Shown here one piece after another: positions 6,563 to 13,567 of a DNA stretch of 13,567 nucleotides (positions within the stretch are counted from its first letter, which is position 1; the number at the start of each line of letters is the position of its first letter). The DNA lies in contig PHCM01000015.1 in NCBI GenBank assembly GCA_002842255.1, positions 1 through 13,567 of the forward strand. Direction: 5' to 3'. The notes under the pieces were generated by a model. The model had not been told where the DNA came from. It ran no database searches and worked only from the letters and a program-made list of their open reading frames with translations. Origin of the DNA: Betaproteobacteria bacterium HGW-Betaproteobacteria-2. GTDB taxonomy: Bacteria; Pseudomonadota; Gammaproteobacteria; Burkholderiales; Methylophilaceae. Made by a program: the position numbers and the translations under genes.

Positions 6563-7468
6563 TTGAATATTATTTATGTGTCAAACAACATGGCGAAAGC
6601 GAAAACGCTGTCCATGTTGCACATTGCCATGATTTTACTGGCCGTCTCGGCCATTTCTATTGCTCTTACTCTCGCCATTATCGTGCCGCGGGAAGATGGC
6701 CGCAACAATCCGGTCAAATCGTTGCTGCCGTCACAGCTTCAATTCAGCCTGCATCACCCGCAAAAACACCTGGATGCGCTGGCGCTGCAGCTTGGTGAAA
6801 TGCGCGCGCGCGTGATGCGACTCGACACCTTGAGCGCAAGACTGGCCAAGATGGCAGGCATACAGGAGGCCGAGCTGGAAAGTGTTCAGCCTCCCGGCTC
6901 CGGTGGGCCGCTGGTCGGTGCGGAAGATTTCACCGAAGCGCAGCTTGAGGCTGACATTGCAGAACTATCAGCTTTGATCGAGGTGAAAAGCGATCGTCTC
7001 AATATGCTGGAGGTCATGTTGTTGCAGCAGACCATGCAGCAAAGCATGTTGCCGGATGCCAGGCCAGTTGATGTCGGCTACAACTCTTCCAGTTTCGGCA
7101 GACGCGTGGACCCCTTCACTGGTCGTACGGCATTTCATGAAGGCCTGGATTTTACTGCAGCTGTCGGCACCCCCATCTATGCGGCTGCCGGAGGCGTTGT
7201 GACGGTCTCTGAGCAGATGCCTGACTATGGTAAAATCGTCAAGATCAGTCACGGCTCCGGGATGGAAACGCGTTATGCCCATGCTTCGGAACTGTTGGTG
7301 AAGGTCGGCGAAGTCGTGAAAAAGGGTCAGTTGATTGCCAGAGTCGGCAGTACCGGACGATCTACCGGGCCGCATCTGCATTTTGAGGTTCGTCGTGACG
7401 GAGCGCCGCTTGACCCTCGCAAGTTTTTGCAGCAATCAGCTGCAAAGGTCGCTGAGTTGCAAAACTGA
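6563..7468 (+). CDS. M23-family (LytM-type) metallopeptidase, membrane anchored
   Basis: This is a probable periplasmic peptidoglycan endopeptidase, or a degenerate regulator of amidases, tethered to the inner membrane. It has 301 residues. A single hydrophobic helix at about 18-41 acts as a signal anchor. It is followed by a helical, coiled-coil-prone region (about 68-160) with a Pro/Gly-rich break near 109-119, and a C-terminal M23 domain (about 175-290). The zinc ligands His192 and Asp196 (FHEGLD) and His273 (HLHFEV) are all present, as are catalytic His240 (RYAH) and His271, so it should be active. Start TTG 6563 is chosen for its AAGGGG site; ATG 6590 would give a nine-residue shorter form. 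It precedes secA by 108 bp, the usual place of this peptidase in betaproteobacteria, corresponding to secM in enterics; no SecM-like arrest motif is visible. Confidence 0.9.
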   Translation: MNIIYVSNNMAKAKTLSMLHIAMILLAVSAISIALTLAIIVPREDGRNNPVKSLLPSQLQFSLHHPQKHLDALALQLGEMRARVMRLDTLSARLAKMAGIQEAELESVQPPGSGGPLVGAEDFTEAQLEADIAELSALIEVKSDRLNMLEVMLLQQTMQQSMLPDARPVDVGYNSSSFGRRVDPFTGRTAFHEGLDFTAAVGTPIYAAAGGVVTVSEQMPDYGKIVKISHGSGMETRYAHASELLVKVGEVVKKGQLIARVGSTGRSTGPHLHFEVRRDGAPLDPRKFLQQSAAKVAELQN

Positions 7469-7478
7469 AATTTGTATT

Positions 7479-7506
7479 TTGAAACCGATGTATTTTTATC
7501 TCTAAC
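7479..7506 (+). promoter_or_regulatory. Candidate sigma70 promoter of secA
   Basis: TTGAAA (7479-7484, 5/6 match) is followed by a 16-bp spacer and TCTAAC (7501-7506, 4/6 match), just after the M23 peptidase stop. Initiation near 7513 would give a leader of about 64 nt that contains the hairpin at 7545-7562. It is a pattern match; read-through from the peptidase gene is equally possible. Confidence 0.35.
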
Positions 7507-7544
7507 GGCGCGTTATATCCAACCAGCCAAGTCAACCTAAGGGG

Positions 7545-7562
7545 TTTCCGCTAACGCGGAAA
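7545..7562 (+). promoter_or_regulatory. Short hairpin in the secA leader
   Basis: TTTCCGC (7545-7551) and GCGGAAA (7556-7562) form a perfect 7-bp stem with loop TAAC, ending 14 nt before the secA ATG. No T-run follows, so it is not a terminator. The right arm carries purine-rich GCGGAAAG, and AAGGGG lies directly before the left arm at 7539-7544, 32 nt from the ATG. The nearest spaced Shine-Dalgarno match is the weak GAAG at 7566-7569. The hairpin could bring a distant site closer or hide part of the initiation region. Confidence 0.5.
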
Positions 7563-7576
7563 GTCGAAGTCAATTC

Positions 7577-10294
7577 ATGTTATCCAAGTTGTTCAAAAAA
7601 GTTTTTGGTAGTCGCAATGAGCGGCTGATCAAGCAGCTCACACAAAAAGTCGCCGCCATCAATACGTTGGAGCCGGCGATGCAGGCACTGAGCGATGAAG
7701 CGCTCAAGGCCAAAACCGAGGAGTTCAAACAGCGCTATCAGGCCGGTGAGAGTCTCGACAGGTTGTTGCCGGAAGCGTTTGCAGTCGTCCGCGAAGGTGG
7801 GCGTAGGGTACTGGAAATGCGGCATTTCGATGTGCAGTTGATCGGTGGCATGGTGCTGCATTCAGGCAAGATCGCAGAAATGCGCACGGGTGAGGGCAAG
7901 ACGCTGGTGGCGACGCTGCCGGCTTATCTGAATGCATTGACTGGCAAGGGCGTACATGTGGTTACGGTCAATGATTACCTGGCCAAGCGCGATGCTGAAT
8001 GGATGTCACGCCTATACAACTTCCTCGGCCTGACTGTCGGCATCAATCTCTCACAGATGCCCCATGATGAAAAACAGAAAGCCTATGCCGCAGATATCAC
8101 CTACGGCACCAATAATGAATTCGGTTTCGATTACCTGCGTGACAACATGGTGCACACCGCTGCAGAGCGTGTGCAGCGCTCACTAAGTTATGCGCTGATT
8201 GATGAGGTTGACTCGATTCTGATTGACGAGGCCCGTACGCCGCTGATTATTTCCGGTCAAGCGGACGATAGCATCGAACTTTACACGCAAATCAACAGCC
8301 TTGCCGCCAAGCTGGTGCGCCAGGAGTCTGAGGATGGTGAGGGCGATTACTGGGTGGATGAAAAATCGCATCAGGTCGTGATGTCCGAGCAGGGGCATGA
8401 GCATGCAGAATCTGTGCTGGCTGAAGCGGGTCTGCTGGCTGAGGGTTCCAGTTTGTATGACGCCGGCAATATCAGTCTGGTGCATCATCTCTATGCTGCC
8501 TTGCGCGCGCAATCGCTTTATCATCGCGACCAGCATTATGTCGTGCGTGACGGCGAGATCGTCATCGTCGATGAGTTTACCGGCCGCATGATGGCTGGTC
8601 GTCGCTGGTCCGATGGCCTGCATCAGGCGGTCGAGGCGAAGGAAGGTGTCGCCATCCAGAAAGAGAATCAGACGCTGGCTTCCATCACGTTCCAGAACTA
8701 CTTCCGGATGTATGAAAAGCTGTCCGGCATGACCGGTACGGCGGATACTGAAGCCTACGAGTTTAATCAGATCTATGGTCTGGAAACCATCGTCATCCCG
8801 ACACACAGGCCGATGCAGCGTATCGACCAGATGGACAAGGTCTACCGCACTGCCGCTGAAAAATACCAGGCCGTGATTGAGGATATCCAGGAATGTCAGA
8901 AGCGCGGTCAGCCGGTGCTGGTCGGTACCACTTCAATCGAAAATTCCGAACTGATTGCCAATGTGCTGACCAAGGCCAAGCTGGAACACCAGGTGTTGAA
9001 CGCCAAGCAGCATGAGCGTGAGGCGCACATCATTGCACAGGCGGGTCGTCCGGGCATGATCACGATCGCGACCAACATGGCCGGTCGTGGTACCGATATC
9101 GTACTGGGCGGTAATCCCGAGCCTGAGATCAATAGCGTCCGTCAGGATGAGAAGTTGTCCGATACGGAGAAGGAAAGCCGTATCGCCGCTGTCAAGGCCG
9201 AGTGGCAGAAGCAGCATGATGCGGTGATCGCGGCTGGCGGCTTGCATATCGTCGGCACCGAGCGTCATGAGTCCCGCCGCGTCGACAATCAGTTGCGAGG
9301 TCGTTCCGGCCGGCAGGGCGATCCGGGTTCCAGTCGCTTCTATCTGTCGCTGGAAGATCAGTTGCTGCGAATTTTCGCATCGGATCGTGTATCCGCCATC
9401 ATGGAACGCCTGAAGATGCCGGAAGGCGAAGCCATCGAGCATCCTTGGGTGACGCGCGCGATCGAGAATGCGCAGCGCAAAGTGGAAGGCCGCAATTTCG
9501 ATATCCGCAAGCAATTGCTCGAATATGATGATGTTGCCAATGACCAGCGCCGAGTCATTTACCAGCAACGTAACGAGTTGCTGGAAGCGGTTGATATCAA
9601 GGAAACGATCGAGGCAATGCGTAATGATGTGCTGAGCGAGACCATCGCCACATACATTCCGCCCGAAAGTGTTGAGGAGCAATGGGATGTTCCTGCACTG
9701 GAACACGCGTTGTCCAGTGAATTCGCTCTTGATCTACCCTTGCAGAAGATGTTGGAGGACAACCCGGACCTGCATGAGGAAACTTTGCGTGAGCGGGTTT
9801 TTGATACGGCTGCCGAGGCTTATGCTGCCAAGGAAGAGTTGGCAAGTGCTGATGTGATGCGTCAGTTCGAACGTGCGGTGATGCTGCAGAGTATCGATAA
9901 TCACTGGCGTGAGCATCTGGCCGCGCTGGATCATTTGCGTCAGGGCATCCATCTGCGCTCCTATGCGCAGAAGAACCCGAAACAGGAATACAAGCGCGAG
10001 GCTTTCAATCTGTTCAGTGCCCTGTTGGATACCGTCAAACGCGAGGTGACGCAGGTCACCATGATGGTCAAGGTGAGAACCGAGGCCGATGTGGAGGCAG
10101 TGGAAAAACCGGCCGAGGTTGAAAACGTGCAGTATCAGCATGCCAGTTATGACGAGGCCTTGGGTGCTGCTGAAGCTGATAGTGGCGCACCGGCTCAACC
10201 TTTCGAGCGCCAGGGCGTCAAGGTCGGTCGCAACGATCCTTGTCCATGTGGCTCCGGCAAGAAGTACAAGCAATGCCATGGCAAGTTGAGCTGA
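7577..10294 (+). CDS. secA: Preprotein translocase ATPase SecA
   Basis: SecA is the ATP-driven motor that pushes unfolded preproteins through SecYEG at the inner membrane. Its 905 residues compare with 901 in E. coli. Walker A MRTGEGKT is at 102-109 and the DEAD-type box DEVD at 209-212, followed by [12 protein letters not shown]. The second motor domain carries [10 protein letters not shown] and [25 protein letters not shown]. The scaffold and wing domains follow ([20 protein letters not shown]). A C-terminal linker leads to the zinc SEC-C tail with Cys889, Cys891, Cys900 and His901 ([14 protein letters not shown]), which binds SecB and phospholipid. ATG 7577 gives the canonical N-terminus [16 protein letters not shown]. 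The ribosome site is weak and a small hairpin precedes it. The DUF1289 gene starts 2 nt after the stop, so the two are probably co-transcribed. Confidence 0.98.
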   Translation: MLSKLFKKVFGSRNERLIKQLTQKVAAINTLEPAMQALSDEALKAKTEEFKQRYQAGESLDRLLPEAFAVVREGGRRVLEMRHFDVQLIGGMVLHSGKIAEMRTGEGKTLVATLPAYLNALTGKGVHVVTVNDYLAKRDAEWMSRLYNFLGLTVGINLSQMPHDEKQKAYAADITYGTNNEFGFDYLRDNMVHTAAERVQRSLSYALIDEVDSILIDEARTPLIISGQADDSIELYTQINSLAAKLVRQESEDGEGDYWVDEKSHQVVMSEQGHEHAESVLAEAGLLAEGSSLYDAGNISLVHHLYAALRAQSLYHRDQHYVVRDGEIVIVDEFTGRMMAGRRWSDGLHQAVEAKEGVAIQKENQTLASITFQNYFRMYEKLSGMTGTADTEAYEFNQIYGLETIVIPTHRPMQRIDQMDKVYRTAAEKYQAVIEDIQECQKRGQPVLVGTTSIENSELIANVLTKAKLEHQVLNAKQHEREAHIIAQAGRPGMITIATNMAGRGTDIVLGGNPEPEINSVRQDEKLSDTEKESRIAAVKAEWQKQHDAVIAAGGLHIVGTERHESRRVDNQLRGRSGRQGDPGSSRFYLSLEDQLLRIFASDRVSAIMERLKMPEGEAIEHPWVTRAIENAQRKVEGRNFDIRKQLLEYDDVANDQRRVIYQQRNELLEAVDIKETIEAMRNDVLSETIATYIPPESVEEQWDVPALEHALSSEFALDLPLQKMLEDNPDLHEETLRERVFDTAAEAYAAKEELASADVMRQFERAVMLQSIDNHWREHLAALDHLRQGIHLRSYAQKNPKQEYKREAFNLFSALLDTVKREVTQVTMMVKVRTEADVEAVEKPAEVENVQYQHASYDEALGAAEADSGAPAQPFERQGVKVGRNDPCPCGSGKKYKQCHGKLS

Positions 10295-10296
10295 TC

Positions 10297-10491
10297 ATGA
10301 CGGATTCTATCGAGAGTATCGTTTCGCCCTGTATCGGTGTTTGTGCCATGAATCAGACCAGCGGATTGTGTGAAGGCTGTTTCCGCAGCATTGAGGAAAT
10401 TCGCAACTGGTGGGACATGAGTGCAGAAGAGCGTGCAGAGGTCATGGCCAAGCTGGAAGAGAGACAGGCAACATTGCTGGATTTCGATTAG
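10297..10491 (+). CDS. DUF1289 four-cysteine small protein
   Basis: This 64-residue protein has the DUF1289 pattern. Cys12 and Cys16 (SPCIGVC) and Cys25 and Cys28 (LCEGC) form a likely metal-binding knot, followed by SIEEIRNWWDMSAEERAEVM and a short helical tail. The function of the family is not established; a zinc or iron-sulfur site is plausible from the cysteines alone. I chose ATG 10297, two bases after the secA stop, because family similarity begins just inside it. An open frame extends to 10240 but that part overlaps secA out of frame and has no family character. No strong ribosome site is present, which suggests translation coupled to secA. A terminator palindrome follows 25 nt after its stop. 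Confidence 0.87.
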   Translation: MTDSIESIVSPCIGVCAMNQTSGLCEGCFRSIEEIRNWWDMSAEERAEVMAKLEERQATLLDFD

Positions 10492-10516
10492 CGTCCTGTA
10501 ATGGCGTAAGTGAATC

Positions 10517-10550
10517 AACAGAAAAGCCGGGCTAGCCCGGCTTTTCTGTT
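10517..10550. terminator. Bidirectional terminator, 34-bp perfect palindrome
   Basis: The 17-nt arm 10517-10533 and its exact complement 10534-10550 meet at a central CTAG. As RNA this folds into a 15-bp stem with a CUAG loop and a GC core GCCGGG/CCCGGC. The plus strand continues CTTTTCTGTTTT and the minus strand CTTTTCTGTTGATT, so it should end secA/DUF1289 transcripts and the convergent GAF-ATPase transcript. It lies 25 nt from each stop codon. Confidence 0.9.
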
Positions 10551-10575
10551 TTGATCGACTGGCGAAAGATGCTGT

Positions 10576-12954
10576 TTATTTGATGCAGACGGTGCGTACC
10601 TGTTTTATGTCAGTAATGCCCTGCAGGACTTTTTCGATACCATCCTGCTTCAATGTACGCATGCCGTCTTCTAGTGCCGTGGCGAACATCTCGGCTACCC
10701 TGGCATGCTCCTGAATATTCCGTTTCATGGTGTCGGTGCCTTCCAGCAGTTCATGCAGACCGACGCGGCCCTTGTAACCTGAGCCGTTGCATTTTTCGCA
10801 GCCCGTCGCCTTGTACAAGGTCAGCTGCCCCTTCTCATTGCCGAAGCTTTTTACCCATTGCTGATAGATGGCCTTGTATGCCCCTTCAGGGTCCTGCTTC
10901 CAACTGCTGGTATTTTTCAGTTCTTCGCAATACTCATTCAGCATACTCTTGATCTCATTGGCATCTGGCGTATAGGGTTTTTTGCATTCGCACAGGCGTT
11001 TGCCCAGACGTTGGGCCAGGACGCCGATCAGCGCATCGGCAAAGTTGAACGGATCCATGCCCATGTCGAGCAGGCGGATGATGGACTCAGGTGCGCTGTT
11101 GGTGTGCAGGGTGGCGAATACCAGGTGGCCGGTAAGCGAGGCTTCAATACCGGTAGAGACGGTTTCCTTGTCGCGCATTTCGCCGACCATGATGACATCG
11201 GGGTCGGCGCGCAGGAAAGCCTTCATGACCATGGCAAAATCGAGGCCGGCTTTCTTGTTGACCTGCACCTGCCGCAGTCCTTTCTGGGTGATTTCCACCG
11301 GATCCTCGGCGGTCCAGATCTTGGTTTCCGGAGTGTTGATATAGCCCAGCGCCGAGTGCAAGGTGGTGGTCTTGCCCGAGCCGGTCGGGCCGCAGACGAA
11401 GAACAGGCCGTAGGGCTTGGTGATCAGTTGCTTGATTTTGTCCAGATTGTGTTCAGACAAACCGAGCTTGTCGAGCGGGATCGGCTTGCCTGCTGCCAGG
11501 ATGCGCATGACGACATCTTCCATGCCGCCGGCAGTGGGGATGGTGGCGACGCGCAGTTCGATGTCGAGCGGGCCGAATTTCTTGAACTTGATCTTGCCGT
11601 CTTGCGGCTTGCGGCGCTCGGAGATATCCAGGTCGCACATGATCTTGATACGGGCTATGAGTGAATTGCGATAACTGGGCGGTATCTCGATGTAATTCAT
11701 CAGGGAGCCGTCCTTGCGGAAACGCACTTCGGTCTTGCCTTTTTCCGGGTAGGGCTCGATATGGATGTCTGAGGCGCCCTGATTGTAGGCGTCGATAATG
11801 ATCTTGTTCACCAGCTTGACCAGTTCGTTATCGCTGGCGGCTGAGACGTCCTCGGTTGTCCGACCATAGTCTTCATCTTCATCGTCCATGGTCGAGAGGA
11901 TGTCGTCGATGTCGCCTGCCATGGCGCTGGCACCATAGAACTGACTAACCGTGTTGTTGAAATCCCGGTTCAGACAGACGCGGTAGCTGATCTTGCTGTG
12001 GCGCGGGAAGATGTTGGTGACGATGCGCGAGCTTTTCACCTTTTCCGGGTCTGGTGCAATGATGATCAGGCCGTCATCCTTGGTTTCATCGACTGGTATC
12101 CAGCCGTTGGCCAGTACGTAGTCCGGTTTCAGGTTTCTCAGCAGGTCCATGGGTTTGATGCGATCGACCTTGAAGCTTTCCAGCGGCACTCCAAAGAAGG
12201 TGGACAGCGATTTGCCGATATCTGCAGGTTTGACCTGGAATTCCTCAATCAGTATTTCTTCCAGATCCTTGCCCTTTTTGCGGGCGGAGCGCTGCGCCAG
12301 TTCCAGTTCTGCGCTGGAGATGATGCCCTCGCTCACCAGCAGATCATATTTGCTCTTGATGACTCCGATCGGCGTCCTGCGCTGATTCAGGGCGATCGCC
12401 AGGGTGTTGGCCAGTTCCGGTGCGCCTTCTTCCGCCATGGAGGAGAAGGGCAAGCCAGACATGCTGTTGATGATTTGCACCACGCCGAGGAGGCTGTTGT
12501 CATCTGCATTGATAATCGGGAAGACCAGCATCTGCCTGGTGCGGAAGCCGGTTTTTTTGTCGACCTCCTTCAGGAAGCGGATCTCCGGACTGATTTTTGC
12601 CAGCTCCGCGTCATCATAGACATCGGTGATGTTGAGCATGACCTTGTGGAACGCCACATAACCGGCGATGCTCTGCGGGTTGATGGCAAGCTTGAGTTCC
12701 TTGAATTCCTTGAGGCCGGTCTTGACCTTGGAAACGATGGACTTGTTGTCTTCGCTGATGACATAAAGCGTGATGCGGTCGGCTTCGAACAGGGCGCGGA
12801 TATCCTGGCTGACTTCCAGGATGATCTCGTCGATATTGCGTGTCGCGTGAATCTTGTTGGTGACGGCTTGCAGTTTCTTGGTAAAGGCAAGTTTGTTGCC
12901 CATTTCGGCCAGACTGGCGGCGTTTCTGGTTTCGTCTGATGCGGGATTGTTCAT
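10576..12954 (-). CDS. GspE/PilB-type ATPase with N-terminal GAF domain
   Basis: This is a hexameric assembly-ATPase relative of the type II secretion/type IV pilus family, at the cytoplasmic face of the membrane. Its 792 residues exceed the usual 500-570. Order: a GAF-like sensor domain (about 30-190), an MshEN-like domain (about 203-335), an acidic linker (348-363, DDEDED), then the ATPase (about 375-790). Motifs are the Asp box TAEDPVEI (548-555), Walker A GPTGSGKT (522-529), Walker B DPDVIMVGE (584-592) and the His box GHLVFATLHTNSA (609-621). The zinc site has Cys655, Cys657, Cys719 and Cys722; the first pair is CxC, not the usual CxxC, and the pairs are far apart. The MshEN part lacks the RLG of the c-di-GMP motif (SKYDLLVSEG instead). 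No pilus or secretion genes adjoin, so the partner system is unknown. AAAAGG lies 10 nt before the ATG. Confidence 0.88.
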   Translation of the reverse strand: MNNPASDETRNAASLAEMGNKLAFTKKLQAVTNKIHATRNIDEIILEVSQDIRALFEADRITLYVISEDNKSIVSKVKTGLKEFKELKLAINPQSIAGYVAFHKVMLNITDVYDDAELAKISPEIRFLKEVDKKTGFRTRQMLVFPIINADDNSLLGVVQIINSMSGLPFSSMAEEGAPELANTLAIALNQRRTPIGVIKSKYDLLVSEGIISSAELELAQRSARKKGKDLEEILIEEFQVKPADIGKSLSTFFGVPLESFKVDRIKPMDLLRNLKPDYVLANGWIPVDETKDDGLIIIAPDPEKVKSSRIVTNIFPRHSKISYRVCLNRDFNNTVSQFYGASAMAGDIDDILSTMDDEDEDYGRTTEDVSAASDNELVKLVNKIIIDAYNQGASDIHIEPYPEKGKTEVRFRKDGSLMNYIEIPPSYRNSLIARIKIMCDLDISERRKPQDGKIKFKKFGPLDIELRVATIPTAGGMEDVVMRILAAGKPIPLDKLGLSEHNLDKIKQLITKPYGLFFVCGPTGSGKTTTLHSALGYINTPETKIWTAEDPVEITQKGLRQVQVNKKAGLDFAMVMKAFLRADPDVIMVGEMRDKETVSTGIEASLTGHLVFATLHTNSAPESIIRLLDMGMDPFNFADALIGVLAQRLGKRLCECKKPYTPDANEIKSMLNEYCEELKNTSSWKQDPEGAYKAIYQQWVKSFGNEKGQLTLYKATGCEKCNGSGYKGRVGLHELLEGTDTMKRNIQEHARVAEMFATALEDGMRTLKQDGIEKVLQGITDIKQVRTVCIK

Positions 12955-13008
12955 TGTGGAAGGGCCTTTTAGCGCGGGATGTTTTTATTGTGATTTTCCA
13001 ATGGGTTA

Positions 13009-13036
13009 AGACTATCACAGGAAGTCTGAATGTCAA
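13009..13036 (-). promoter_or_regulatory. Candidate promoter of the GAF-ATPase gene
   Basis: On the minus strand a perfect -35 TTGACA (13031-13036) is followed by a 16-bp spacer and TAGTCT (13009-13014, only 3/6). It lies in the 156-bp divergent gap to argJ. Initiation near 13002 would give a leader of about 48 nt. The -10 is poor, so strength or dependence on an activator is uncertain. Confidence 0.35.
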
Positions 13037-13074
13037 TTCGCTGCGGGATTATCTATGCGGCAGGTTGAATGCGG

Positions 13075-13080
13075 TAAAAT
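13075..13080 (+). promoter_or_regulatory. Possible -10 element of argJ
   Basis: TAAAAT (5/6 match to TATAAT) lies 31 bp before the argJ ATG. No good -35 is found at 16-18 bp upstream (TCTATG at 17 bp). I see no convincing ArgR-type operator around it. Weak support only. Confidence 0.25.
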
Positions 13081-13110
13081 TGCTCATCCGTGTTTTTTCT
13101 GAAAGCTGAT

Positions 13111-13567
13111 ATGCCGGTCAATCTCACTGCGCCAGAGGCGCAATCCCTGCTTCCTGTCAAAGGTGTTCAACTGGGCGCTACTGAAGCGAATGTGCGCAAA
13201 CCCGATCGCAAGGATGTGCTGGTCATGCAACTGGCTCCCGGTAGCAAGGTGGCCGGCGTTTTTACGCAGAACCGCTTTTGCGCTGCGCCAGTGACATTGT
13301 GCAAGGAGCATCTGGCGACAGGCAATGAGATCCGTGCCTTGCTGGTGAATACCGGCAATGCCAATGCCGGTACCGGCGAGCCGGGCATGCAACATGCGCG
13401 GCAGACCTGCGAGGCGCTGGCTACTTTGCTGGAGTGCAAGCCCGAACAGATACTGCCGTTCTCCACCGGCGTCATCATGGAGCCGCTGCCCGCAGATCGC
13501 ATCATTCAAGGGTTGCCGCGCTGTATCGAGGACCTGCATGAAGATCGCTGGCTGCGTGCGGCCGAGA
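13111..13567 (+). CDS. argJ: Glutamate N-acetyltransferase / amino-acid acetyltransferase ArgJ, N-terminal part
   Basis: ArgJ moves the acetyl group from N-acetylornithine to glutamate (and may also use acetyl-CoA) in the cyclic arginine pathway. The first 152 residues are present and the gene runs off the window. Family marks are [21 protein letters not shown], the segment [13 protein letters not shown] and [12 protein letters not shown], which carries the oxyanion-hole Thr-Gly; the family usually reads STGVIGEPLP, so Met replaces Gly here. The self-cleavage Thr lies further downstream, outside the window. ATG 13111 has GAAAG 5 nt upstream; an in-frame GTG at 13090 is a less likely start. 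It diverges from the GAF-ATPase gene. Proximity to secA is usual in related bacteria. Confidence 0.94.
   Translation, partial: MPVNLTAPEAQSLLPVKGVQLGATEANVRKPDRKDVLVMQLAPGSKVAGVFTQNRFCAAPVTLCKEHLATGNEIRALLVNTGNANAGTGEPGMQHARQTCEALATLLECKPEQILPFSTGVIMEPLPADRIIQGLPRCIEDLHEDRWLRAAE

Noticed and set aside
6563..7468. The gene upstream of secA acting as a SecM-type arrest peptide
   Set aside because: The product is a full M23 peptidase with all zinc ligands, and its C-terminus (QQSAAKVAELQN) shows no arrest-like motif.
8933..9706. A 257-codon minus-strand frame inside secA
   Set aside because: It is antisense to the conserved SecA motor domain; nothing supports expression or homology.
10240..10296. 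A longer DUF1289 reading frame starting inside secA
   Set aside because: The extra 19 residues overlap the zinc tail of secA out of frame and are not family-like; ATG 10297 fits better.
10858..11664. A 268-codon open frame on the plus strand antisense to the ATPase 3' half
   Set aside because: It is a mirror of the Walker A/B and zinc-site region; the residue composition is unnatural and no family resemblance is seen.
11998..12939. A 313-codon open frame on the plus strand antisense to the GspE-like ATPase
   Set aside because: It lies wholly opposite a gene with intact ATPase motifs, has no recognisable domain, and is explained by codon bias of the real gene leaving the opposite frame open.

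Overview
The window looks like chromosomal housekeeping DNA from a betaproteobacterium. Nitrosomonadales or a relative such as the Gallionellaceae is my guess from gene content and moderate GC, not from a search. Pointers are a long-form PurC, a DUF721/DciA helicase loader instead of DnaC, an M23 peptidase directly upstream of secA, argJ close behind secA, and a membrane H+-pyrophosphatase beside a soluble one. There are no mobile elements, CRISPR arrays, tRNA or rRNA genes. Coding density is high and the largest gap without a gene is about 230 bp.

Left arm (1-3000, + strand): the 3' end of pyruvate kinase, then purC, a small DUF1232 membrane protein and a beta-carbonic anhydrase. The last three are joined by 4-nt stop/start overlaps, so they form one transcription unit. 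The soluble inorganic pyrophosphatase gene ppa follows with its own candidate promoter. A perfect 17-bp hairpin, T-rich on both strands, ends ppa and the opposing gene.

Middle (3022-6534, - strand): hppA encodes a membrane proton-pumping pyrophosphatase whose motif predicts the K+-independent type. Upstream of it are a TauE/SafE-family permease and dciA, with dciA leading that pair. The start of dciA lies only 28 bp from a divergent M23 peptidase gene, and the two Shine-Dalgarno sequences sit back to back.

Right arm: the M23 peptidase, secA and a DUF1289 Cys-cluster protein run on the + strand and end at a 34-bp perfect palindrome. That palindrome also serves a convergent - strand gene for a GspE/PilB-type ATPase with an N-terminal GAF domain. 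Divergent from this ATPase is argJ (arginine biosynthesis), cut by the window edge.

Functional threads: PPi made by biosynthesis can be hydrolysed by Ppa or turned into a proton gradient by HppA. Carbonic anhydrase can supply bicarbonate for purine synthesis. SecA and the orphan secretion/pilus ATPase relate to export. I found no clearly new multi-gene system. The least ordinary items are the GAF-fused ATPase, the paired convergent pyrophosphatases, the compressed dciA/M23 junction and a hairpin in the secA leader.
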